64,000 bases of DNA from Desulfuromusa kysingii. Its GTDB lineage: Bacteria; Desulfobacterota; Desulfuromonadia; Desulfuromonadales; Geopsychrobacteraceae. The position numbers and the translations under genes were made by a program. Position 1 is the first letter of the stretch, and each line of letters starts with the position of its first letter. The notes beneath the pieces were generated by a model. It was not told the DNA's origin and did no database searches. It worked only from the letters and a program-made list of their open reading frames with translations. Shown here one piece after another: positions 8,669 through 16,072 of the stretch. Location: assembly GCF_900107645.1 (NCBI RefSeq), contig NZ_FNQN01000007.1:62001-126000 (forward strand), given 5' to 3'.

Positions 8669-8809
8669 TCAATACTGACCTGACACTAAAACCTTCATCC
8701 AAATATTTAAGCAGCGGATAAATAAAGCAGAGATGTCCATAGAGCGAACACCACGTTGAGTGATGTGATGTTGATAGGTAGGAATAACCAGACGAACAAA
8801 ACGTACCAT
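8669..8809 (-). pseudogene. Relic of a Y1-type (IS200/REP-associated) transposase
   Basis: A 46-codon frame starts MVRFVRLVIPTYQHHITQRG and continues VRSMDI. That is the conserved N-terminus of REP-associated/IS200-like tyrosine transposases (basic-hydrophobic start, P-x-x-x-HH-[IV]-TQRG). The HH here is the expected metal-binding HUH-type pair. After SMDI the frame loses similarity and stops at 8669; an alternative frame there reads LLKYLDEGFSVRSV, suggesting a deletion or frameshift. The catalytic Tyr and the rest of the roughly 200-aa enzyme are missing. A GAGGGGGG ribosome-like run precedes the start. It lies in the gap between two convergent terminators, a common resting place for such remnants. 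Confidence 0.7.
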
Positions 8810-8944
8810 CACCCCCCTCTGAATTGACATCATTTTAGATATGGTGACAAGTGATCGATAGGTTAACGAAATCGTTCTGTTCCTACAAGTTTTTTAAATT
8901 GGTATTATGTTCCCGGAATATCTCGGTTGAACCCCCTGTTGAAC

Positions 8945-8987
8945 AATAAAAAGCCCGAAATCCAAATGGAAATCGGGCTTTTTATTG
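8945..8987 (-). terminator. Terminator of the dynamin-like GTPase gene (bidirectional)
   Basis: AAGCCCGA / TCGGGCTT arms with inner TCC/GGA pairs (8951-8980) are flanked by AATAAAA on the left and TTTTATT on the right. It can therefore end transcripts from either side; the gene ending at 9006 on the minus strand is the main client. Confidence 0.85.
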
Positions 8988-9005
8988 TTTAAGTTTCTGA
9001 GATTC

Positions 9006-10796
9006 TTATTCTCCCAGTTCACCACGAAGCTTCTGGATTTCTGCCTGAGCTTGCTTGAGCTTAATCTCACGACTCGCGGTTTCGTGAGCACTTGATTCAC
9101 TTTTTTGCAAGGCGACTTCCATTGCTTTACGCGTTGCGGTGATGGTTCTCCCCAGTTGCTCAGATAACTCTACCCCAAACTGGCAAAAGTTTTCGTCCAA
9201 CCCGCGGCGTAGAGCCCAGTTAATCTGCTCAACATTCTGATTGAGCAATTTTAAACCCTCTTCCCGTAACCTCTTCACGGTTCTTTTCCGGCGATATTTC
9301 TGGGTTAAAAATTTGCGCGATAATTTCTGCCCTAATGGGTCCATGTCAGAAATAAAAAGGTCATGGCTCCAACCCGAAATCTCAAATTTTGTGTAGGAAC
9401 GGCTGACACTTGGAGCATGATAAGGGATATCAAACAGCTCTGCAGCAATCCTCCTGACTTGCTCGACTATGCGTTGACTACGTTGTTGATGCAAAGCCAA
9501 CAACTCTGTCGCCTCTACTTGAATCACTTCAGCCACTTTGCGCATCGCTGGTGAGAAAAAAATTGGAAGCTCTTGCGCCAGCATTTCCCGGACCAAACGC
9601 TCAAGCTCTTCCGTATCGGCAACAGACTGAATAAGCTGATCCAGCTGGCTGATAATCTTCTGTTTAGCTTGAGATCGTACGGCTTCAACTTCCTGATTCA
9701 AACGTGCGACAACCCGCTTTAAATCACCAGACAAAACGTCGCTGGCGGCTTGTTTCTCCCGTTCTACATCGGGTAAAGATTGACGAAACTGCGTGATACG
9801 CTGCTTCAGTTCCTCTTCTGGCAACATCAGAGCTTTTAAAGATAGTTGCTGCTGCATATTGATATTATTGAGCTGATCGCTGGTACGACGTTGCAAGGAT
9901 GCTTGCAGAATCTGTTGTTTCTCCCGCGCAAAAAAATCGATTAAATTCCTCTCAACTTGTTCCATCCCACTGGTTTGCCAGCCTTTGAAATCGCCCGCTA
10001 AGCGAGCAGTCAGTCCCAAGCGTGCCGAGATTGGTAGCACCAAAGGAGCACCGTCGCATAGGGGAGCTAACTGATTCGCCAAAAACGTTAAAGAAGCATC
10101 TTTCTCTTTATCATCAAGATAATCGATCTTATTGAGCAAAAAAAACGTCCGCGGCAGATATTGTTTGATCTCTTTGAGATAATCGAGCTCTATTGCCGTA
10201 ATTGGTGGGTCGACCGAGACCAGAAAGATCGCTGCATCGCACTGAGGAAGCACTTGATAAGCCACGTCGGTATTGTGCTTATGAGTTGAACCGATTCCCG
10301 GAGTGTCTATTAACACAATCCCTTGCTTGAGAATATCAGCAGAATGACCAATATCAACCTGGGCAACATTACGATAATTTTCAGGATTACCTTTTTCAGT
10401 CACAAATTCAGTTAAAAAATCACCAACTGTCTGTCCAGATGAAGGGACAAAATTTACCGGTTCAGTTGCTGAATTAAAAACCACCTGGATAGTAATATCT
10501 TCTGCAGCGTTGATATAGGTTGGAATTGCAGTCGCTGGCAGGATGTCTGTTGGCAACAGTTCTTCCCCAAGCAAAGCATTCAAAAAAGTACTTTTCCCGC
10601 GTTTAAACTGACCGAGGACAGCAAGCCGGAACTTCCCTGCTAACAACCGTTGCTGAATGGATTCGATTTCTGTTCGTTCCTCAGCGTAATCACCTTCCAT
10701 GCCATCCAGGCACAGAAGTGCCCGGGTTAAAACACTGTCAAGATCAACACGATCTGAAGAGTTGCCAGATTTCACACTTGCTTGTTGTTCGTCCAT
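9006..10796 (-). CDS. Dynamin-family GTPase
   Basis: Large GTPase of 596 aa. The G1 motif is GQFKRGKST (62-70), a G2 Thr sits in PATAIPT (about 87-93), G3 is DTPG (164-167) and G4 is NKID (222-225). This set is characteristic of bacterial dynamin-like proteins. The C-terminal 300 residues are helical and charged, as expected for the stalk, ending in a coiled coil (ESSAHETASREIKLKQAQAE). There is no signal peptide or clear transmembrane helix. Bacterial dynamins remodel or protect membranes, but the role of this one cannot be read from context: it is a single gene, transcribed alone, between a transposase relic and cysK. Bacterial dynamins often come as adjacent pairs; no partner is present here. 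Confidence 0.85.
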   Translation of the reverse strand: MDEQQASVKSGNSSDRVDLDSVLTRALLCLDGMEGDYAEERTEIESIQQRLLAGKFRLAVLGQFKRGKSTFLNALLGEELLPTDILPATAIPTYINAAEDITIQVVFNSATEPVNFVPSSGQTVGDFLTEFVTEKGNPENYRNVAQVDIGHSADILKQGIVLIDTPGIGSTHKHNTDVAYQVLPQCDAAIFLVSVDPPITAIELDYLKEIKQYLPRTFFLLNKIDYLDDKEKDASLTFLANQLAPLCDGAPLVLPISARLGLTARLAGDFKGWQTSGMEQVERNLIDFFAREKQQILQASLQRRTSDQLNNINMQQQLSLKALMLPEEELKQRITQFRQSLPDVEREKQAASDVLSGDLKRVVARLNQEVEAVRSQAKQKIISQLDQLIQSVADTEELERLVREMLAQELPIFFSPAMRKVAEVIQVEATELLALHQQRSQRIVEQVRRIAAELFDIPYHAPSVSRSYTKFEISGWSHDLFISDMDPLGQKLSRKFLTQKYRRKRTVKRLREEGLKLLNQNVEQINWALRRGLDENFCQFGVELSEQLGRTITATRKAMEVALQKSESSAHETASREIKLKQAQAEIQKLRGELGE

Positions 10797-11016
10797 TTAT
10801 AATCCCTATAATCAACTCAGACAACGTCCTATACAGGATATTGAGAATAGCATATTTGCCAACGAATCAAAATTTCAGAGAAATTTGAGACTATTTATAA
10901 ATTAGAATGGATTTTCAAAGGCAAGATTATGATCCATGAAAGCAGGGCCGTCAACACCAGATGACGCGTGAAATCCTCGACTTTCTGATTTGATGATGAA
11001 GAACAACCCCTTTAGC

Positions 11017-11958
11017 TCAAATAAATAAATCACTACTTAGATAGCGTTCACCTGAATCTGGCAGGATAACAACAATATTCTTCCCTGCTAATTCAGGTTG
11101 TTTAGATAATCTGGCGGCTACCGCAGCAGCAGCACCACTCGAAATACCCGATAAGATTCCCTCTTCTCGGGCTAAGCGCCTGGCATATTCGTAAGCCTCA
11201 TCATTGCTGACCAATTCCACATGATCAACCAGAGCTAGATCAAGGGTCTCCGGGATGAACCCAGCACCTATCCCCTGAATTTTGTGTGGACCGGGTTGGA
11301 GCATTTCTCCGGCTAGATGTTGACTGATGACTGGGCTATCTTCTGGCTCCACAGCAACCGTCATCAGGGCTTTATTTTTTTCTTCTTTTATAAACTTTGA
11401 AATTCCGCTTATGGTTCCGCCAGTGCCAACTCCAGCCACAAGAACATCAACGTTGCCATCCGTATCTTCCCAGATTTCAGGCCCAGTCGTTTTAGCGTGA
11501 ATCTCAGGGTTTGCCGGATTTTTAAATTGGTGAAGCAGCAAATAACGCTCAGGGTACTCTTCTGCCATTTGTTCAGCTTCATGAACCGCTCCCGCCATCC
11601 CTTTACCGCCAGAGGTCAGAATCAATTTAGCTCCAAAGGCTTTGAGGACTTTACGGCGCTCTAAGCTCATCGTCTCAGGCATCGTTAAGGTTAAAGGTAT
11701 CCCCTTGGCAGCGGCCACAAAAGCCAGAGCGATACCGGTGTTACCGCTGGTTGGCTCCACAATTTCCATGCCCGGCTTCAGAGTTCCTTTTTGTAGCGCG
11801 TCTTGAATCATTGAAACACCAATACGACACTTGACCGAATACGCGGGGTTACGACCTTCAATCTTCCCATAGACTTGAGCTCTGCCAGAGCCGATGATTT
11901 TATTCAATCTGACTAAGGGGGTTCGACCTATTGAGAGAGTATTATCTGCATAAATCAT
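11017..11958 (-). CDS. cysK: Cysteine synthase A (O-acetylserine sulfhydrylase)
   Basis: PLP enzyme making cysteine from O-acetylserine and sulfide. The start [19 protein letters not shown] aligns with the family N-terminus. The PLP lysine is K43 in [17 protein letters not shown] (about 70) binds substrate and GTGGTISG (about 178) binds the PLP phosphate. The length of 313 aa is normal. The ATG at 11958 has a GGAG 11 bases upstream. An in-frame ATG at 11991 has a better-spaced GAGG and would add [11 protein letters not shown]; it cannot be excluded. Monocistronic, with no cysE adjacent. No obvious terminator follows. Confidence 0.93.
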   Translation of the reverse strand: MIYADNTLSIGRTPLVRLNKIIGSGRAQVYGKIEGRNPAYSVKCRIGVSMIQDALQKGTLKPGMEIVEPTSGNTGIALAFVAAAKGIPLTLTMPETMSLERRKVLKAFGAKLILTSGGKGMAGAVHEAEQMAEEYPERYLLLHQFKNPANPEIHAKTTGPEIWEDTDGNVDVLVAGVGTGGTISGISKFIKEEKNKALMTVAVEPEDSPVISQHLAGEMLQPGPHKIQGIGAGFIPETLDLALVDHVELVSNDEAYEYARRLAREEGILSGISSGAAAAVAARLSKQPELAGKNIVVILPDSGERYLSSDLFI

Positions 11959-12277
11959 CGCTATTTTTTCTCCTGTAATTCTAATAGCCATTAATTCCTC
12001 GCTAACATAAAGACTTAGCGAATTTGGTACTGGCACTTATCATATGTATTTGAAATATAGGCTAACACACTATGTGAGTCAAGAAAGCAGAATGAGAATG
12101 TCGCAAAAGATACCATCTTTACCGGGGAGAGAGTCATTGTTTTATAACATTTTTGCAGAATACAATCTAAAGAGGTGAAACTTTTTTCGATCAGAGAAAG
12201 GTCCGATGGCGAGAATAAAATTGCCGTACGGCATTTAATCGTACCGTACGGTAAAATCATGAATTTATTCGTTGTAA
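11959..12277. other. Gap upstream of cysK with twin palindromes
   Basis: A 319-base region between the Gly/Asn-rich gene and cysK. It contains the paired CCGTACGG palindromes (12223-12252) and a small AAAGAT/ATCTTT hairpin near 12106-12120. I see no coding sequence and no clear sigma-70 promoter for cysK. Confidence 0.5.
12216..12256 (-). terminator. Twin CCGTACGG palindromes: terminator or operator
   Basis: Two perfect 10-bp palindromes, GCCGTACGGC (12223-12232) and ACCGTACGGT (12243-12252), have centres exactly 20 bp apart. Since CCGTACGG is self-complementary, the copies can pair with each other into a hairpin. On the minus strand that hairpin is followed by AATTTTATT, 26 bases after the Gly/Asn-rich gene's stop, so a terminator is likely. 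The exact two-turn spacing also suits a dimeric regulator upstream of cysK. Confidence 0.5.
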
Positions 12278-12742
12278 CTATAAAGCACTAACAGCCTCTA
12301 CTGTTGTATCTACATGTGTCGTTGGATCCTGAACTTGGTCCTGAACTTGGTCCTGATCGTCATCAACAGCTGGCTCAAGTTGATTCTGATTTTGTACTCG
12401 AGCTTGAGTTCTGATTTGCGATTGAGTCTGACTCAATGATTGTGTTTGCAGACCTTGGACCTCAGCAGAGCTTCCACTCTGCATCCCTATTCCCGTTCCG
12501 TCACAACTGCCATCGGCAGATCCACCGCCATTGCCACCGCCATTGCCACCACCATTGCCACCACCATTGCCACCACCATTGCCACCACCATTGCCACCAC
12601 CATTGCCACCACCATTGCCATTTTGAGCAAAAGCAATACTTGAGGACAGGTGCCCTGATGAGAAATCAAATGCAACCGGGGTCAACACAAACAACAGCAT
12701 GACAGGCCATACGAGCAAGGACATTTTTAGAACGCTTCTCAT
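12278..12742 (-). CDS. Secreted Gly/Asn-repeat protein
   Basis: A 154-aa protein of unknown function. Residues 1-39 look like an export signal (basic start, hydrophobic 8-24, then SSSIAFAQ with AFA as a likely cleavage site). Eight NGGG units follow, encoded by a 12-bp tandem repeat. After them comes a short segment with a single cysteine (DGSCDGTG), then a Gln/Ser/Thr-rich stretch (TQSLSQTQSQIRTQARVQNQ) and an acidic Asp/Gln tail (DDDQDQVQDQVQDP). No catalytic motif or membrane anchor after the signal. The composition suggests an extracellular, unfolded or matrix-type protein. Transcribed alone with a probable terminator at 12216-12256. The signal and frame are convincing; no family was recognised. 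Confidence 0.6.
   Translation of the reverse strand: MRSVLKMSLLVWPVMLLFVLTPVAFDFSSGHLSSSIAFAQNGNGGGNGGGNGGGNGGGNGGGNGGGNGGGNGGGSADGSCDGTGIGMQSGSSAEVQGLQTQSLSQTQSQIRTQARVQNQNQLEPAVDDDQDQVQDQVQDPTTHVDTTVEAVSAL
12529..12624. repeat. Eight-copy 12-bp tandem repeat inside the Gly/Asn-rich gene
   Basis: Unit ATTGCCACCACC (plus strand), repeated with CATT at 12529, 12541, 12553, 12565, 12577, 12589, 12601 and 12613. Copies are nearly identical at the DNA level, with only the first units varying (ACCGCC for ACCACC). This points to recent slippage-type expansion, and each unit adds one NGGG block without a frameshift. Confidence 0.9.
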
Positions 12743-12823
12743 TTTTTTCTCCTTCGTTTGGGTTTAGTAACGCGTCTATTTGATAACTACAACGTCCCCA
12801 CGAAGAATAAGTTTACAAATGAG

Positions 12824-13507
12824 CTACATTTTCACCTTTTTTCGCAAAAATAAAACAATGGCCCCTTCTCCACCATATTGTTTTGGCGACCTTGTCCATT
12901 CAACGACATATTTTTTTCCCCCAGAAGACAAAAAATGCTCAACTTCATCACGCAAAACAGCTGTACCGCTCTCGGAGTGCAATCCTTTTCCAGTAATAAC
13001 CAAAACAGTCTGCCGACCTTGGTGTAGGGAATCTTTGAGAAAGAGCGTTAACTTTTGAACCACTTCAGAGCGTTGACAACCATGTAGATCCAAAGAGGCT
13101 TCAGGAGACAACTTCCCCCGCTTAAGCTGTTTTATCCGGCGTTGTTCCGCCGTAGGCTGTAAATCATGGTCAGGAAGGTTATCGCGAAAGCTGACGGTTA
13201 ATTCACTCATCGCAGTCAAAAAGATCTCTTCATCTGTCACCGGCTCTGAATGCAGAGGCGTTGAGCTTTCGGAAGAATCGGCAAAGGGTTCATTTTCAGA
13301 GTCAGTATCCATGTTGAGTTTTTTTACTCCCAGCATCTCCATCTCGTCAGAAAAAGTTCCAATAACCTCTGTCGATGACTGTTTTTTTTCAGGAATTTCC
13401 GTTTTATTTATTTCTGGAGCAGAAAAAACAAACCCCTTCAGATCACTAAAGGGGTCGCTATTATATTCACGTTTTTTCGATTTAACTTTGGTTCTTTTTT
13501 TAGCCAT
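12824..13507 (-). CDS. Smr domain protein
   Basis: 227 aa. The C-terminal 90 residues form an Smr (small MutS-related) domain. LDLHG lies near residue 140, TGKGLHSESGTAVLRDEV near 175, and GGEGAIVLFLRKK closes the domain. Smr domains nick DNA or RNA; single-domain Smr proteins have been tied to RNA cleavage and to rescue of collided ribosomes. The first 130 residues are charged and low in complexity (Lys-rich start, then acidic/Ser-rich), probably flexible. The TPR-like gene ends its upstream neighbour's frame 9 bases before this start, so the two form an operon. Substrate not determinable from sequence. Confidence 0.85.
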   Translation of the reverse strand: MAKKRTKVKSKKREYNSDPFSDLKGFVFSAPEINKTEIPEKKQSSTEVIGTFSDEMEMLGVKKLNMDTDSENEPFADSSESSTPLHSEPVTDEEIFLTAMSELTVSFRDNLPDHDLQPTAEQRRIKQLKRGKLSPEASLDLHGCQRSEVVQKLTLFLKDSLHQGRQTVLVITGKGLHSESGTAVLRDEVEHFLSSGGKKYVVEWTRSPKQYGGEGAIVLFLRKKVKM

Positions 13508-13516
13508 GCGTCACTC

Positions 13517-14239
13517 TCAGCGTAAAACTTGTTTGCGTCGCCCAGTCATAGCTTTGGTCTGCTTCTTAATAATTGCCCCCTGCTTTTCCAGATGGAACTG
13601 ATACCACATATCTCCAAAGCCTTTCATCTTCATTTTCTTGCCGGCCTCCAGCAGAGCCATATTCTCCTGTAATCTTTCATCGCTGGTTTTAGCAATACCT
13701 TTTTTCAAAATTTCGATGGCTTTAGTCCGCTCACCAATACGATCCATACAAAAAGCGTAGACAGCATAGACCATGGGTTCTTTGCGATTCCCGGAAACAG
13801 CTTTACCGAACGTTTCAACCATTTTCGTCGGTTTGTTTTTCTTCATATAAGTAACAGCCAACATGGAGGTGCTGACCCAGTTACGGACAAAACCCTTTTC
13901 CAGAAAGGGGGTCGCCTCTTTAAACTCACGCTTGAGGTAATGAATAGTTCCAATTTGCGAATTGATCTGCTGCTTGACATAGATTTGCCACGGACCATAT
14001 TTCATCCCGCTTTTCAGTTCGGTTATGGCTTTATCACTCCGATTGGCCATCATGTCCTTTTGAGCAACCTCCATCAACGCACCAACTTTTTTCATGACGA
14101 TTCGAGTAATCAAAATGAACACGACCGCAAACACGACCGCAGAGACAACCATAATTATCCACTGATTGGGAGTGACAAAGCGCACCATCAAAGCGGCTGT
14201 AAGGGCAGAACAAGCAAGTGAAATCAAGATATTAAGCAT
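13517..14239 (-). CDS. Membrane-anchored TPR-like protein
   Basis: 240 aa. Two hydrophobic helices (about residues 3-20 and 27-46) precede a cytosolic helical domain of paired helices with spacing like tetratricopeptide repeats (KAITELKSGMKYGPW, KEATPFLEKGFVRNW, KAIEILKKGIAKTSDERLQ). The end is strongly basic (KKQTKAMTGRRKQVLR). AAAGGA 8 bases before the ATG supports the start. It lies 9 bases upstream of the Smr gene and is probably co-transcribed. TPR-type domains are protein-protein scaffolds; no partner can be named. I recognise the architecture but not a defined family. Confidence 0.6.
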   Translation of the reverse strand: MLNILISLACSALTAALMVRFVTPNQWIIMVVSAVVFAVVFILITRIVMKKVGALMEVAQKDMMANRSDKAITELKSGMKYGPWQIYVKQQINSQIGTIHYLKREFKEATPFLEKGFVRNWVSTSMLAVTYMKKNKPTKMVETFGKAVSGNRKEPMVYAVYAFCMDRIGERTKAIEILKKGIAKTSDERLQENMALLEAGKKMKMKGFGDMWYQFHLEKQGAIIKKQTKAMTGRRKQVLR

Positions 14240-14382
14240 TGAGACAATCCTTTTACAGATAGGCAGCAGATAAGATCGAAAACGCCATATTCAAGCGCTG
14301 AACCTTATCAATCTGCGTCGAAAATGTCAAAACAAACAGAGCATTCATCTTTCAATATTATTGAGAATCGTCGCGGTTGGTA

Positions 14383-15978
14383 TTAACTGGCTGACACCAT
14401 TAAGGTCAGTTTTTGTCCTGGACGGAGAATGTGCTCTTGAGAGAGTTCATTCCAACGCAGAATTTGTTCTGTTGCAATATTAAATTGCCGACCAATATCC
14501 CAAAGAGTATCACCAGGAACAACATGGTAGATCATTTTCCGGGATGGCCCCTGCTGCGTTTGTGTTTTTGCGACAGTACGTGCCCCGGACTTGGACACGA
14601 CAAGAATCTGGCCTGGACGGAGCAGGTTACTCCAACCCAGCTTATTCCAGATACGCAATTCTTTCTGAGTGACATTATTTTTTTGAGCGATTGACCACAG
14701 GCTGTCGCCCTTACGTACTTTATAAATTTTACGGCGACTGCGGACATAACTGTCCTGCAATGAATTTTTGGGGAGGTCTGTGTAACCTTGTTTCAGTGGC
14801 AAGATCAAGTTTTGACCAATTTGCAAAGCTCTGGGGTTACTAATATTATTCAATGCAATAATGTCATCGACACGAATATGATATTTACGCGCCAGAACCT
14901 GCAAGGTGTCCCCCGATTTAATTTGATGTCGATGGTAACTGGCGCGCTGGTCTTCAGGAAGCTGAGCGTAAGCTGATCGTACTTGTGTTGCGCTTCCAAA
15001 CGGCACTCTGAGTTGATAATTTTTCACTCCTGGGGGGGTACACCAGCGCTTTAATTCAGGATTCAGTTCTTTCAATTCGGCATAGGTTATGCCACAAAAT
15101 TCAGCAATTATTTCAAGATCAGTGCTTGTTTCCAGAGTAACGGTTTCATATTCAAGAGGTGGGCTTAATTTCAAATCTGTGAAACCATAAGCATACGGGT
15201 CCTTAACAATATAAAGCGCCGCCAATAATTTGGGTAAATAATTTTTGGTCTCTTCCCGCAACACAGCTCCTTCTGTTAACACCCAGAAGTCACGACTGCC
15301 GCTCTTTTTAATCGATCTGCGCACTTTCCCGCCGCCGGCATTATAGGCAGCGACCGCCAAAAACCAATCACCATCAAAGCGTTTATACAAATATTTTAGA
15401 TGCTTAGCCGCTGCTCGTGTTGATTTTTCCAGATCTAAGCGTCCGTCTTGCCACCAATCATTCTGCAAGCCATAGAGCTGTCCAGTACTCTCAATAAACT
15501 GCCAAGGCCCAGCAGCATGAGCCCAACTATAAGCCCGCACGTTGAACCCTGATTCAATCATCGCCAAATAGGCTAAATCGAGGGGAATCCCCTCGTCAGC
15601 AAAAACAAGTTGGATTTTGGGTACATAGCGACTTGCCCTTTCAAGCCAGTGAGCAAAGGTTCTCTTGTTGGCGCCACTATACCTTTGAATCAACTTATCA
15701 ACCCGAGGATGTGTCGCTAAAGGAAAGTCACCAAAATATGGGAGAGGGGTATTGACTTGTAAATAATCGGTGATTGGCTCTGGCAGAAAATCGGGACCAG
15801 ATAACTCATATTTTTCTGAGACTGGCGCTGGATTCGGCACATGAACAGGAACAACGGCAACAACTTCCTGTGGTTTTTCTACTGTCACTTGCTTATTGGA
15901 AAGGTTCCCCAGCATCTGGGTCGAAGGCTGACAACCAAAGCAAAAAAACAACAAGAGATATGCAAACCATTTTTTCAT
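14383..15978 (-). CDS. mltD: Lytic murein transglycosylase with three LysM domains (MltD type)
   Basis: Peptidoglycan-cleaving lipoprotein of 531 aa. The signal peptide ends in a slightly atypical lipobox (CFGC, lipidated Cys 16). The SLT domain (about 115-240) has the catalytic Glu in AMIESGFN (E142), then SWAHAAGPWQFI and AVAAYNAGGG, all diagnostic of family 1 transglycosylases. Three LysM modules follow, near residues 350-395, 415-460 and 483-527 (each with GDTL/GDSL and a PGQ or IGQ turn), binding the glycan. This is the MltD domain order. GGAG 6 bases before the ATG fixes the start. Apparently monocistronic between hflX and the TPR/Smr pair. Confidence 0.92.
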   Translation of the reverse strand: MKKWFAYLLLFFCFGCQPSTQMLGNLSNKQVTVEKPQEVVAVVPVHVPNPAPVSEKYELSGPDFLPEPITDYLQVNTPLPYFGDFPLATHPRVDKLIQRYSGANKRTFAHWLERASRYVPKIQLVFADEGIPLDLAYLAMIESGFNVRAYSWAHAAGPWQFIESTGQLYGLQNDWWQDGRLDLEKSTRAAAKHLKYLYKRFDGDWFLAVAAYNAGGGKVRRSIKKSGSRDFWVLTEGAVLREETKNYLPKLLAALYIVKDPYAYGFTDLKLSPPLEYETVTLETSTDLEIIAEFCGITYAELKELNPELKRWCTPPGVKNYQLRVPFGSATQVRSAYAQLPEDQRASYHRHQIKSGDTLQVLARKYHIRVDDIIALNNISNPRALQIGQNLILPLKQGYTDLPKNSLQDSYVRSRRKIYKVRKGDSLWSIAQKNNVTQKELRIWNKLGWSNLLRPGQILVVSKSGARTVAKTQTQQGPSRKMIYHVVPGDTLWDIGRQFNIATEQILRWNELSQEHILRPGQKLTLMVSAS

Positions 15979-16072
15979 TTAGGGCTCCAGACAACTTTAC
16001 AACTATAAAAATTAATTCAAACTAATGGCAAGGTAGCGAAAAGATCATATTAAGTCAAGGCCATCAACATGA

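Larger units (their letters stand above)
8664..9005. other. Convergent gap holding the transposase relic
   Basis: Between the RNase terminator and the dynamin-like gene there is only the Y1 transposase relic (8669-8809), about 130 bases with no recognised content, and the bidirectional terminator at 8945-8987. No REP-type palindromes were seen next to the relic. Confidence 0.5.

Noticed and set aside
12529-12624. Tandem repeats considered as a CRISPR array.
   Set aside because: The unit is 12 bp with no spacers and lies in frame in a coding sequence.
12436-12702. His/Cys-rich frames on the plus strand over the Gly/Asn repeat.
   Set aside because: They are the other frames of the 12-bp repeat (HCHH or ATTI units), with no start signal.
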